Below are positions 34,142 through 41,798 of a stretch of 64,000 bases of DNA, piece after piece (the first letter of the stretch is position 1; each line of letters begins with the position of its first letter). Location: positions 1 through 64,000 of the forward strand of contig NZ_JACJQA010000016.1 in assembly GCF_014696355.1 (NCBI RefSeq). The letters run 5' to 3'. The notes beneath the pieces were generated by a model, which was not told the origin of the DNA, ran no database searches, and saw only the letters and a program-made list of their open reading frames with translations. Both the position numbers and the translations under genes were made by a program. The DNA comes from Pseudanabaena sp. FACHB-1998 (GTDB lineage: Bacteria; Cyanobacteriota; Cyanobacteriia; Pseudanabaenales; Pseudanabaenaceae).

Positions 34142-35425
34142 ATGACACCTAACCTTGCAAGAACTATTAATCGTCGTAAATTTATTGGACTTTCCACATT
34201 ATTTCTATTGGGAGCCTGTGGGGCGCAAACCACACAAACAGCTAATCCATCAGGCAAAAGCAAAATTGTTTTTTGGACTATGCAACTAAAGCCGCAGTTC
34301 GATAAATATATGACTGACTTAATCACCGCTTTTGTGAAGGAAAACCCCACAGCAGAAGTGGAATGGGTAGATATTCCTTGGGGAGAAATGGAAACTAAGA
34401 TTTTAAGCTCGGTTGCTGCTAAAACTGCCCCTGATGTGGTTAATCTCAATCCTCAGTTTGCTTCTAAATTGGCTGAGAAAAAAGCCTTATTAGATATGGG
34501 TACAATTTCCGAAGCAGACAAAGCTAGTTATTTTCCTAATATTTGGAAAGCCAATCAACTCGATAACAGTACGTTTGGATTGCCTTGGTATGTGGCTACT
34601 GATATCACCATTTATAATCGGGCTTTGTTTGAGAAAGCGGGATTAGATCCAGCCAAGCCTCCCAAAACCTTTGAAGAACTAACTAAAGTTTCAGAACAGA
34701 TTAAAGCGAAAACAGGAAAATATGCTTTTCTATTAACTATGGATGGGGGGCAAGTCCTTGAGTCGATGGTACAAATGGGAATGAAGTTGCTAGACAGTAA
34801 TGGCAAAGCTGCTTTTAATGATGCAAATGGTAAAGCTGCTTTTGACTATTGGGTAAATTTATTTGAAAAGCAATTAATTCCTCGCGAAATTCTCACCGAA
34901 GGACATCGTAAAGCAGTGGAGCTTTATCAAGCAGGAGAATTAGCCATTTTGCTCACTGGCCCCCAGTTTTTGCAAACCGTTGCTCAAAATGCCCCAGAAA
35001 TTGCCAAAGTGACTGATGTTGGCGCACAAATCACTGGTTCAACGGGCAAAAAGAGCGCCGCCGTAATGAATATAGCTGTACCGACGAACTCAACTAATCA
35101 AGCTTTAGCGGTCAAGTTTGCGCTGTATTTGACTAATGCGGAGAATCAATTGGCTTTTACAAAGGTGGAGAATCTCTTGCCTTCGACAATTAAAAGTTCG
35201 AGCGATCGCTATTTCACTGAAGCCGCTAAAGATGCGCCCTTGCTAGATCGCGCTAGAGTAATTAGTGCTTCGCAATTACCTCAATCAGAAGTATTAATTC
35301 CGCCTGCGAAGGATATTGAAAAACTGCGTAAAATTATTTACGAAGAATTACAGTTAGCGATGCTCAAAGAGAAGCCTAGTGATAAAGCGATCGCCAGTGC
35401 TGCCGAGCGTTGGAATTCGCTATAA
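34142..35425 (+). CDS. ABC-transporter sugar-binding lipoprotein, orphan
   Basis: Extracellular solute-binding protein of family 1 (maltose/sugar type). The N-terminus has a twin-arginine motif NRRKFIGLS and a lipobox LLGACGA, so it is probably exported by Tat and then anchored by a lipid. The fold signatures follow: KIVFWTMQLKPQFDKY, VEWVDIPWGEMETKIL, YVATDITIYNRALFEKAG and AILLTGPQFL. The start is ATG 34142; the open frame extends upstream to a TTG. No permease or ATPase gene is adjacent, so its transporter must be encoded elsewhere. Confidence 0.87.
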   Translation: MTPNLARTINRRKFIGLSTLFLLGACGAQTTQTANPSGKSKIVFWTMQLKPQFDKYMTDLITAFVKENPTAEVEWVDIPWGEMETKILSSVAAKTAPDVVNLNPQFASKLAEKKALLDMGTISEADKASYFPNIWKANQLDNSTFGLPWYVATDITIYNRALFEKAGLDPAKPPKTFEELTKVSEQIKAKTGKYAFLLTMDGGQVLESMVQMGMKLLDSNGKAAFNDANGKAAFDYWVNLFEKQLIPREILTEGHRKAVELYQAGELAILLTGPQFLQTVAQNAPEIAKVTDVGAQITGSTGKKSAAVMNIAVPTNSTNQALAVKFALYLTNAENQLAFTKVENLLPSTIKSSSDRYFTEAAKDAPLLDRARVISASQLPQSEVLIPPAKDIEKLRKIIYEELQLAMLKEKPSDKAIASAAERWNSL

Positions 35426-35458
35426 GATCAGAAGAGGCGATTAGCACCTCTTCTGGGT

Positions 35459-36892
35459 TTAGCCTTTCCATGTGCCATGAAAGCCCATTGGCACGACGCT
35501 TGGTAAACCAAGACGACAGACTGGCTCGGAATCTAGGCGATCGCTGTCAAATACCCATACTTCTGAAGATTCGCGATCGCCATCAAACACAACGGTTATC
35601 ACCCAGCCAGAATCAGGATTGACGGGATTAGACGCAAATAATGGCTCCATTGGATAGCGATTTGTACCCAGATCGGCTTCGGTCAATGTATCTGTTTGCT
35701 TGTCATAACGGGCGATCGCCCCAAATAGATCGTGATTAATCACCGCATCAGGGCGATGAATTGCCAGATAGGTATAGCGGGAGTTTTGTCCAACTTGGGA
35801 AGGCGGAACGATAGGAAATTCAGAACCCCGATCAACTAATTGCGAAGCTTCCAGAAATTCACCTGTTTGGGGATTGAGGCACATTTGCCAAAGCTTTCCC
35901 TTTGCATAGGTTTGGGTTTTACCTGAAGCGACTTCTTTGAGATATTGGTTGGTGGCAAAGTCTGGATAGCGTACTAAGTCAAAGATCAAGTTACCATCGC
36001 GATCGCTATAACCATTGCCAAAATGCCATTGAAACCAAGGTTCGGCAACATTGCGACTGACTAATTCCAGACTATGGCGATCAAATACCAAAATCTCCGT
36101 TCCCTCTTCAGGCTTCCAAGCTAATGAATCGCTGTAGCTCTTTAAATTTAGTAGCACAGGCAGTGGATTCATCCGCAGAGGTGGTACACAGAAAATCAAA
36201 TAATCTCCTGCGAGGACAAAATCATGGATCATTGGCAGCCCTGCCAAAGTTGTCTGATTCTTCTTGATCAGATTGCCATAGCGATCGCTGCGATAAAGAT
36301 TTAAGGTCGCATTTTTGCCATAGGAAATACCAAAATTAAAAATCTCGCCAGTCTGAGGATCGCGTTTTGGATGAGCAGAATAGGGAAGGTGATTTTCCAA
36401 GCCTTCCAGATTTTCTAAGCCATAGGTTTCTAAAGTCTCTAGGTTCAGCGCATGGGGCAAGCCACCTTCCCAAAGAGCCAGTAGTTTATCGGGCAGAGCA
36501 ATTACGGAAGTGTTGGCGACATTCTTCGAGGACTTGCCGAAACGCTGCCACCATGATCCTGTAGCGGTCATGCCATAATTGCCATAGATCAATTTATCGG
36601 CTTTCTCTTCTTCTATATATCTTTCAGTTTGGACATAGCGATAGGTGGCACGGGCTTGACCTTCGGCAAAGTGGACAGCCAAAATTGCACCATCGCCATC
36701 AAACCAATGTCCTACTTGCATTCCGCCACGTTCTAGTCTGGCTGGTCCATTGCGATAGAGAGAACCTTTGAGATTTTCGGGAATCTTACCAGAAATCGTT
36801 GAAAGTTGAGTGAGAGGGAATTCACTAGCTGGTTTTGCGATCGCCTTCCCCCAAGATGGTTGTGTGGCTTGTTTGTCAATAGTTGTAGTCAT
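35459..36892 (-). CDS. Carotenoid oxygenase (apocarotenoid-15,15'-oxygenase type)
   Basis: Iron-dependent carotenoid cleavage oxygenase (RPE65 family), 477 residues. The four His ligands can be placed in YSAHPKRDPQTGE, PMIHDFVLAG, FQWHFGNGY and the C-terminal GFHGTWKG. N-terminal landmarks are LYRNGPARLERGG and HWFDGDGAI. The start is ATG 36892, with AGAGA upstream; the longer frame from 36946 reads through the remains of a cupin gene. Cyanobacterial relatives cleave apocarotenals to retinal or split stilbenes; the substrate here is not predictable. A PadR regulator is divergent. Confidence 0.9.
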   Translation of the reverse strand: MTTTIDKQATQPSWGKAIAKPASEFPLTQLSTISGKIPENLKGSLYRNGPARLERGGMQVGHWFDGDGAILAVHFAEGQARATYRYVQTERYIEEEKADKLIYGNYGMTATGSWWQRFGKSSKNVANTSVIALPDKLLALWEGGLPHALNLETLETYGLENLEGLENHLPYSAHPKRDPQTGEIFNFGISYGKNATLNLYRSDRYGNLIKKNQTTLAGLPMIHDFVLAGDYLIFCVPPLRMNPLPVLLNLKSYSDSLAWKPEEGTEILVFDRHSLELVSRNVAEPWFQWHFGNGYSDRDGNLIFDLVRYPDFATNQYLKEVASGKTQTYAKGKLWQMCLNPQTGEFLEASQLVDRGSEFPIVPPSQVGQNSRYTYLAIHRPDAVINHDLFGAIARYDKQTDTLTEADLGTNRYPMEPLFASNPVNPDSGWVITVVFDGDRESSEVWVFDSDRLDSEPVCRLGLPSVVPMGFHGTWKG

Positions 36893-36905
36893 GATTTTCT
36901 CTGAT

Positions 36906-37046
36906 TTAATAGGTTCTAAGAAGAATAGGGAATCCCACCGCTTCACCGAGCCGCTTTTTTTCGCGTCCTGCCACTACTGATTTAAAGCGATCGGGATAGT
37001 TAGAACCTTTACGGTTTGGAACTTGGCTCGGATCGATGATGGTCAT
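36906..37046 (-). pseudogene. Truncated cupin-domain gene
   Basis: A short frame reads MTIIDPSQVPNRKGSNYPDR and continues with FKSVVAGREKKRLGEAVG, which matches the start of cupin proteins that begin MT-IDPSQVP and go on to a His-containing barrel. After about 38 residues it runs into unrelated sequence (FPILLRTY) and stops. The barrel with its metal-binding His residues is missing, so this is a 5' remnant created by a deletion joining it to the start of the carotenoid oxygenase gene. Its own leader is a copy of the PadR leader within the shared palindrome. Confidence 0.65.
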
Positions 37047-37049
37047 AGA

Positions 37050-37145
37050 TTTGTAATTTTAGGTGTTTTGCATATGCACTTAGTTGAATATACTAAACAA
37101 TGTATACTCAACTAAGTGCATATGTCAACACTTAAAATTACAAAA
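37050..37145. promoter_or_regulatory. Large palindrome spanning the divergent padR/cupin promoter
   Basis: The inner arms CATATGCACTTAGTTGAATATAC (37071-37093) and the complement at 37102-37124 differ at one position and flank an 8-base AT loop. The outer parts, TTTGTAATTTTAGGTGTT and its near-complement, extend the symmetry to both start codons. A twofold-symmetric site in the promoter of a PadR gene is the expected form of its operator. Confidence 0.65.
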
Positions 37146-37146
37146 T

Positions 37147-37695
37147 ATGTCTCTTGCTTACGCTCTATTGGTTTCACTGATTCAAGAACCTAAAAGCGGC
37201 TATGACCTAGCCAAACAATTTGATGGCTCGGTAGGTTTTTTCTGGCAAGCTACACACCAGCAGATTTATCGAGAGCTAACTAAACTAGAGCAGCAAAATT
37301 GGATCAATGCTGAAGCGATCGCCCAAGCGGGACGACCAGACAAAAAAATCTTCTCAGTAACCGATTTAGGTTTGTCGCATTTAAAAACATGGCTACTGCA
37401 ATCCAGTGATGTTGCATCTGTGAAAGATGAGTTTTTACTTAAAATTTATGCGGGTTATTTAATACCTGAAAATGCGATCGCGCAAAAAATCAAAGATCAT
37501 CGTCAACTGCATCAGCAACAACTGGAGATCTATCAAGCGATCGAGCAAAACTTTTTTAGTCAGCCTGAAAAATGCGGTATGGAATCGCGCTTTGCGTATT
37601 TAACTTTGCGCCGAGGAATTAATTTTGAAAAGGGCTGGATTGATTGGTGTGATGAGGCTTTATCGATATTAAAGACTTGGCAAGAGCAAAAATAA
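37147..37695 (+). CDS. PadR family transcriptional regulator
   Basis: Winged-helix regulator, 182 residues. The N-terminal domain shows the PadR signature: SLAYALLVSLIQEPKSGYDLAK (in parts), FFWQATHQQIYRELTKLEQQNWI and RPDKKIFSVTDLGLSHLKTWL. The C-terminal part (80-182) is a helical dimerisation domain of the AsR/Vir type. ATG 37147 is chosen, since upstream codons would lie inside the palindrome. PadR proteins repress genes of phenolic stress; here the regulated gene was probably the adjacent cupin and carotenoid oxygenase. The sensed compound is unknown. Confidence 0.88.
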   Translation: MSLAYALLVSLIQEPKSGYDLAKQFDGSVGFFWQATHQQIYRELTKLEQQNWINAEAIAQAGRPDKKIFSVTDLGLSHLKTWLLQSSDVASVKDEFLLKIYAGYLIPENAIAQKIKDHRQLHQQQLEIYQAIEQNFFSQPEKCGMESRFAYLTLRRGINFEKGWIDWCDEALSILKTWQEQK

Positions 37696-37727
37696 AGAAG
37701 TGGTCGCTCAGCGACCACTTCTTTATT
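37691..37727. terminator. Palindrome containing both stop codons of a convergent pair
   Basis: Two perfect 18-base arms (AATAAAGAAGTGGTCGCT and its complement) flank a single C. The left arm contains the padR TAA (37693-37695), the right arm the cobI TAA (37723-37725). Confidence 0.8.
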
Positions 37728-38451
37728 GAGGATTAGTTTGGCTAGGAATCATCACGATCGCCCAATAGGGAACCTGATCGGGATCAACTTCGGTGATCGG
37801 CTTAATCACTTGATTGGGCAAAGTTGCTCGTTCGATGTATAAAGCACGTTCAAAGAGGTTTAATTCTTCTAAAACAGCCTTCAGTTTGGCGAAATGTCTA
37901 CCAAGTTTAATAATTACAGCAGCATCAGCAACTGCGAGGCGATCGCGTAAAATATTCGCTTCCAAAGTTGCAGGCATAATGCTCAACACATCATTGCGGA
38001 AAGTGAGCGGCGCACCCAACATCGCGGCACTGGCAAAGGTGGAAGATATTCCGGGGATCACTTCGGTATGAAAGCGATCGGATAAACGCTTAAAAATATA
38101 CATGAAGGAACCGTAAAGCATGGGATCGCCTTCGCAAAGTACGGCAACATCGCGCCCTGCTTCTAAATGTTCAGCAATTTTCTCTGCGCCAATATCGTAA
38201 TAGGGCTGTGAAGATCTTTCTACGCTAAAGGGAAGCGGCATTGGCACTTCGATCTGGTCAGGACGAATATAATCAGCAACGATCGCCCTAGCAAAGACTT
38301 TGCCGCTTTCCATCGTTGGGTAGGCGATCACGGGAACTGAGGTTAAGATACGATGCGCCTTGATCGTCAATAGCTCTGGATCTCCAGGTCCAAGCCCTAG
38401 CCCATATAAATTTCCTTTTGCTTTTGCTTTTATTTCGATGATGTTTTCCAT
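37723..38451 (-). CDS. cobI: Precorrin-2 C20-methyltransferase
   Basis: SAM-dependent tetrapyrrole methylase of cobalamin synthesis that methylates C20 of precorrin-2 (or its cobalt form). The N-terminal motif LYGLGLGPGDPELLTIKA (16-33) and the loop CEGDPMLYGSFMYIF near 112-126 are characteristic, as is VIPGISSTFASAAMLGAPL near 137-155. The length of 242 is typical of CobI/CbiL. It is the last gene of the riboswitch-controlled hupE-cobW-cobG-cobH-cobI run; a palindrome lies between cobH and cobI. Confidence 0.93.
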   Translation of the reverse strand: MENIIEIKAKAKGNLYGLGLGPGDPELLTIKAHRILTSVPVIAYPTMESGKVFARAIVADYIRPDQIEVPMPLPFSVERSSQPYYDIGAEKIAEHLEAGRDVAVLCEGDPMLYGSFMYIFKRLSDRFHTEVIPGISSTFASAAMLGAPLTFRNDVLSIMPATLEANILRDRLAVADAAVIIKLGRHFAKLKAVLEELNLFERALYIERATLPNQVIKPITEVDPDQVPYWAIVMIPSQTNPQ

Positions 38452-38471
38452 TAAATTTTTCTTAATAATAT

Positions 38472-38516
38472 AGAAATTAATGTAGGCGGCGCTTTGCGTC
38501 GCCTACATTAATTTCT
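38472..38516. repeat. Palindrome between cobH and cobI
   Basis: AGAAATTAATGTAGGCG and its complement around a GCGC-TTT-GCGTC core (one mismatch). It lies 4 bp past the cobH stop and 20 bp before the cobI start. It could partly terminate the operon before cobI. Confidence 0.6.
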
Positions 38517-38520
38517 GGGT

Positions 38521-39150
38521 TTATAGCTCATTCTCCATCGCTAAGGCATTCAAGGCTGCGGCGCACATCGCACTTCCCCCGCGCCGACCGTGAATGGTCA
38601 AAAAGGGGATACCACGACTATTTTCCGCTAAAGCTGCTTTTGACTCGATCGCACCGACAAAACCAACAGGGAATCCTAGTATAACGGCTGGCTTCGGAAA
38701 ACCATCATCAAGCAATTCTAAGAGTCGAAATAGTGCTGTGGGCGCATTACCGATCGCCACAATCGATCCCGCAATATGCGATCGCCACAATTCCATCGCC
38801 GCCGCCGATCTCGTATTGCCGATTTGTTTGGCAAGGTCAGGAACTTCAGGCTCATTGAGAGTGCAAATTACGGCATTATTTGCTGGTAAGCGTTTACGAG
38901 TCACACCATTTGCCACCATCTGCGCGTCACAGAGAATGTTTGCACCATTTTTAAGCGCTTCTCTCCCAATTTTGACCACATCTTCAGAATAGGCGAGATC
39001 GTTAACTATATCGGTCATCCCACAGGAATGAATGAGCCGCACAGCAACCACTTCTAAATCCTGTGGCAAGATCGCTAAATTCGCCTCAGCGCGAATCGTA
39101 GCAAAGGATTTGTGATAGATTTCATTACCATCACGAATGTAATCAAGCAT
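38521..39150 (-). CDS. cobH: Precorrin-8X methylmutase
   Basis: Catalyses the methyl migration from C11 to C12 that yields hydrogenobyrinic acid (or the cobalt form). Family wording is seen throughout: VAVRLIHSCGMTDI (His45 region, with the catalytic His) at about 36-50, ILCDAQMVANGVTRKRL near 74-91, IAIGNAPTALFRLLELL and the ending VIGFPVGFVGAIESKAAL-type block with GRRGGSAMCAAALNAL. The length of 209 is normal. The start overlaps the end of cobG by 8 bp, so the two are translationally linked. Confidence 0.93.
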   Translation of the reverse strand: MLDYIRDGNEIYHKSFATIRAEANLAILPQDLEVVAVRLIHSCGMTDIVNDLAYSEDVVKIGREALKNGANILCDAQMVANGVTRKRLPANNAVICTLNEPEVPDLAKQIGNTRSAAAMELWRSHIAGSIVAIGNAPTALFRLLELLDDGFPKPAVILGFPVGFVGAIESKAALAENSRGIPFLTIHGRRGGSAMCAAALNALAMENEL

Positions 39151-40666
39151 GGCTGATCACTTCCCTTAATTCTTGCAGGTCGCATTGATTCACAAATTCT
39201 CGAAAACTCTGATCAGGATTTTGGCGCTGAGTTTGATAGATATTGATCAAGCGTTCCATTAAGTGGGGTAGTTCATGAGCCGCATATTCTGCATAGAGTT
39301 CTCTCCCAAAATTAATTTCACCATCACCCACATAATCACCAACATAAATTTGATAACTTTCGGAATCTTTTCCTACTAGAGCAATGTCGCTGGCATGGTG
39401 CTGAGCGCAGGATTTATCACAACCTGAAAAATGCAAATTAATTGGATAATCCAATTGAATACATTTCTCTAAGTGCGAGGCGATCGCCTTGGCATCGGCT
39501 TGAGTATCCGTAAAGGCTGACTTACATCCTTTATATCCTGAACAAGCTGCGATCGCGGCATAGGGATGATTAGCTGAAATATACAATCCTAAATTCAAGA
39601 TCTCCTGCGTTACCTGCTCAAGATCAACTTCCGCAATATCCGTAATCAGCAGATTTTGCCAAGGGGTTAACCGCAAAGCCCCACCACCAGATTGTTTAGC
39701 TAGTCTTGCTAATCCTGCGAGTTGCTGCGAAGTTAATCTTCCTAAAGGAACAACCACACCAATATAGAAAAGCCCCGATTGTTTTTGAGGATGAATCCCT
39801 AAATGCTCACAAGCCTCCAACGATCTTGTTCCCCTCTCCCCTAATGGGAGAGGGGCTAGGGGTGAGGGTTTTAATGTGTAACCTAATTTCTCTACAACCA
39901 GAGCAAGATACTTCTCCATGCCCCAATCATGAATTAAGTCTCTTAACCTTGGAGGACGCGATCGCAAATATATTTTTTGATTTAGCTGTTGCTGCGTATA
40001 TTGTCGATAAACTTCTGTTAGCGCCGCCAGAACTTCTAAGACTTGGTTTTGAGAGATTAACACATTTACAGATACTGGCGAATCACCGCGATCGCCTAAT
40101 CCTAAATGCAAATCAAAATAAATCTCTTGATCAACTTCAACCGCTACTAAACAAATATCATTAGGGCGATCGCTAACCCTAATTGCTTCACCACCATCAA
40201 AGCAAACACTAAATTTATTTGAGAGAATCGCCAATTCGGGATGCTGCAACAGATAGAAATTCCATGCTTTAACCAATGGAATTGTATTGAGTTTTGCGTG
40301 GACATCAATCCCTGCACTAGGACTAGCCATCAGATTCCTCAGACCGTCTGTGCTTTGGGTGCTAGAGGCAAGTCCATAGTCTTGAAAATCTAGCAGCACT
40401 TCTTCAGGTAAAGCTTGACTAGTGCGGATTTGCAGATTCGCTCGGTTAGTAATTTGAATTTCGCCATTACCAAATTTATTAACGACTTGTGTGAGAACTT
40501 CGCACTGAGTAGAAGTAATCAATCCCGCAGGTAAACGGATACGCGAAAGAATGCCGTCTTGGGCAGTGGTGGCATTAAAGAGACTGGGACAAATAGCTGT
40601 AGTAGATTGCAATTGAGAATATTCCAAAAAATAATCACATTGCGAAGGCGCGTTGCGCCTTCGCAA
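39143..40666 (-). CDS. cobG: Precorrin-3B synthase (CobG) carrying an inserted repeat
   Basis: A nitrite/sulfite-reductase-fold protein of 507 residues that makes precorrin-3B in the aerobic cobalamin route. Ferredoxin-half motifs CPSLFNATTAQDGILSRIRLP (in parts, about 26-46) and the Fe-S cysteines in IAACSGYKGCKSA and HFSGCDKSCAQHH (two per motif) are present. Residues about 266-281 (KPSPLAPLPLGERGTR) are encoded by a copy of the dispersed repeat of 9381, inserted in frame. The first codons (from TTG 40666) lie in a hairpin, so the true start may be a TTG at 40627. The 3' end overlaps cobH. Confidence 0.85.
   Translation of the reverse strand: MRRRNAPSQCDYFLEYSQLQSTTAICPSLFNATTAQDGILSRIRLPAGLITSTQCEVLTQVVNKFGNGEIQITNRANLQIRTSQALPEEVLLDFQDYGLASSTQSTDGLRNLMASPSAGIDVHAKLNTIPLVKAWNFYLLQHPELAILSNKFSVCFDGGEAIRVSDRPNDICLVAVEVDQEIYFDLHLGLGDRGDSPVSVNVLISQNQVLEVLAALTEVYRQYTQQQLNQKIYLRSRPPRLRDLIHDWGMEKYLALVVEKLGYTLKPSPLAPLPLGERGTRSLEACEHLGIHPQKQSGLFYIGVVVPLGRLTSQQLAGLARLAKQSGGGALRLTPWQNLLITDIAEVDLEQVTQEILNLGLYISANHPYAAIAACSGYKGCKSAFTDTQADAKAIASHLEKCIQLDYPINLHFSGCDKSCAQHHASDIALVGKDSESYQIYVGDYVGDGEINFGRELYAEYAAHELPHLMERLINIYQTQRQNPDQSFREFVNQCDLQELREVISHA
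39825..39869. repeat. Dispersed repeat inserted in cobG
   Basis: CTTGTTCCCCTCTCCCCTAA and the following 25 bases match, with few differences, the right half of the repeat at 9435-9479. The copy is in frame with cobG on the minus strand and contains no stop codon. Confidence 0.8.
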
Positions 40667-40669
40667 TGT
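40637..40669. repeat. Hairpin at the cobW-cobG junction
   Basis: ACATTGCGAAGGCGC-GTT-GCGCCTTCGCAATGT, perfect 15-base arms. It starts 1 bp past the cobW stop and covers the first codons of the cobG frame, where it would fold over the initiation region. Confidence 0.65.
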
Positions 40670-41710
40670 CTATAAACTTAGCGCCGCTTCAATTTGCGAT
40701 CGCTCTAAAGCTTGACCGATAAATACCAAACGGGTTTGGCGCGTTTCATCACTAGCCCATAGGCGATCATAGGAAGTCTCAAGGCGATCGCCTACGCCTT
40801 GTAACACCATTCGCATCGGTTTATTCGGGACATTGACAAAGCCCTTGATGCGATAGATTTCTTGATCGGAGATCGCTTGTTTCAGCGATGTGAGTAACTG
40901 AGTCGGCTCAAAAGCGCGATCGGTAACGATATTAATCGAATTAATATTATCGTCATGCTCATGTTCTTCTTCAGTGTCATGATGACTAGGACGCGAATCT
41001 AAATTATCTTCAACCGCAGCATTAAAGCCCAACAAAATCTCAGAGCTAATTTTACCTTCATCGCAAGCAATCACCTTAACGCCCTCGCGCAATTCCTGCT
41101 TAAGCCATGAATGGACTTTGTTTTGAGCGTCAACATCCACCAAATCAGTTTTAGTTAATAAAACCAAATCCGCACAGGCTAACTGATCTTCGAATAGTTC
41201 TTCAATGGGAGTTTCATGATCGAGATTGGGATCGAGTTGACGCTGAGCATTTAAAGCATCAAGATCACCTACCAATTTGCCGCTAGCAACTGCCTCGCAA
41301 TCAACAACGGCAATCACACCGTCAACCGTCGCCCCATTGCGAATTTCTTGCCAACGGAAGGCTTGGATTAAGGGTTTGGGTAAGGCTAAGCCAGAGGTTT
41401 CGATGAGAATGCAATCAATGCGATCGCGTCTTTTTAGAAGTTCTTGCATTGTCGGCAAAAATTCCTCTTGCACCGTGCAGCAAAGACAGCCATTGGTTAA
41501 TTCCACAATATTGGGTGTAACCTCTGTGCCATCTTCATCGCACACCCGACAAGAACGCAGCAAGTCGCCATCAATGCCGATCTCGCCAAATTCATTCACT
41601 AGTACAGCAATGCGCCGACCTTGATTGTTTTGTAACTGCTCTCGAATGAGGGTAGTTTTACCACTACCTAAAAAGCCAGTAATCACAGTTACAGGTATTT
41701 TCGCTGCCAT
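40670..41710 (-). CDS. cobW: CobW-family GTPase (COG0523), cobalt-linked
   Basis: G3E-family metallochaperone-type GTPase. The P-loop is TGFLGSGKTTL (10-20), the metal site GCLCC is near 72-76, and the second G motif LIETSGLALP (about 100-109) and base-recognition LLTKTDL (about 160-166) follow. A His/Glu-rich stretch HHDTEEEHEHDD (about 230-241) may bind metal ions. COG0523 members handle zinc or cobalt; the position between hupE and cobG, behind a B12 riboswitch, supports a role in cobalt delivery to the corrin ring. The length of 346 is usual. Confidence 0.92.
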   Translation of the reverse strand: MAAKIPVTVITGFLGSGKTTLIREQLQNNQGRRIAVLVNEFGEIGIDGDLLRSCRVCDEDGTEVTPNIVELTNGCLCCTVQEEFLPTMQELLKRRDRIDCILIETSGLALPKPLIQAFRWQEIRNGATVDGVIAVVDCEAVASGKLVGDLDALNAQRQLDPNLDHETPIEELFEDQLACADLVLLTKTDLVDVDAQNKVHSWLKQELREGVKVIACDEGKISSEILLGFNAAVEDNLDSRPSHHDTEEEHEHDDNINSINIVTDRAFEPTQLLTSLKQAISDQEIYRIKGFVNVPNKPMRMVLQGVGDRLETSYDRLWASDETRQTRLVFIGQALERSQIEAALSL

Positions 41711-41750
41711 AATTCTCTCTGAAAAATTTTAAAAGCCCATGTTGTAAAAA

Positions 41751-41792
41751 TTTCAAAGTAGGGGCAATTCATGAATTGCCCCTACTTTGAAA
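41751..41792. repeat. Perfect 42-bp palindrome between hupE and cobW
   Basis: TTTCAAAGTAGGGGCAATTC runs without a loop into its complement, centred on ATTCATGAAT. It lies 6 bp past the hupE stop codon. As a terminator it would limit cobW-cobG-cobH-cobI transcription downstream of hupE. Confidence 0.7.
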
Positions 41793-41798
41793 AATGAT

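Noticed and set aside
41277-41624. 115-residue plus-strand frame antisense to cobW
   Set aside because: It lies opposite the cobW GTPase motifs; a shadow of the real gene.
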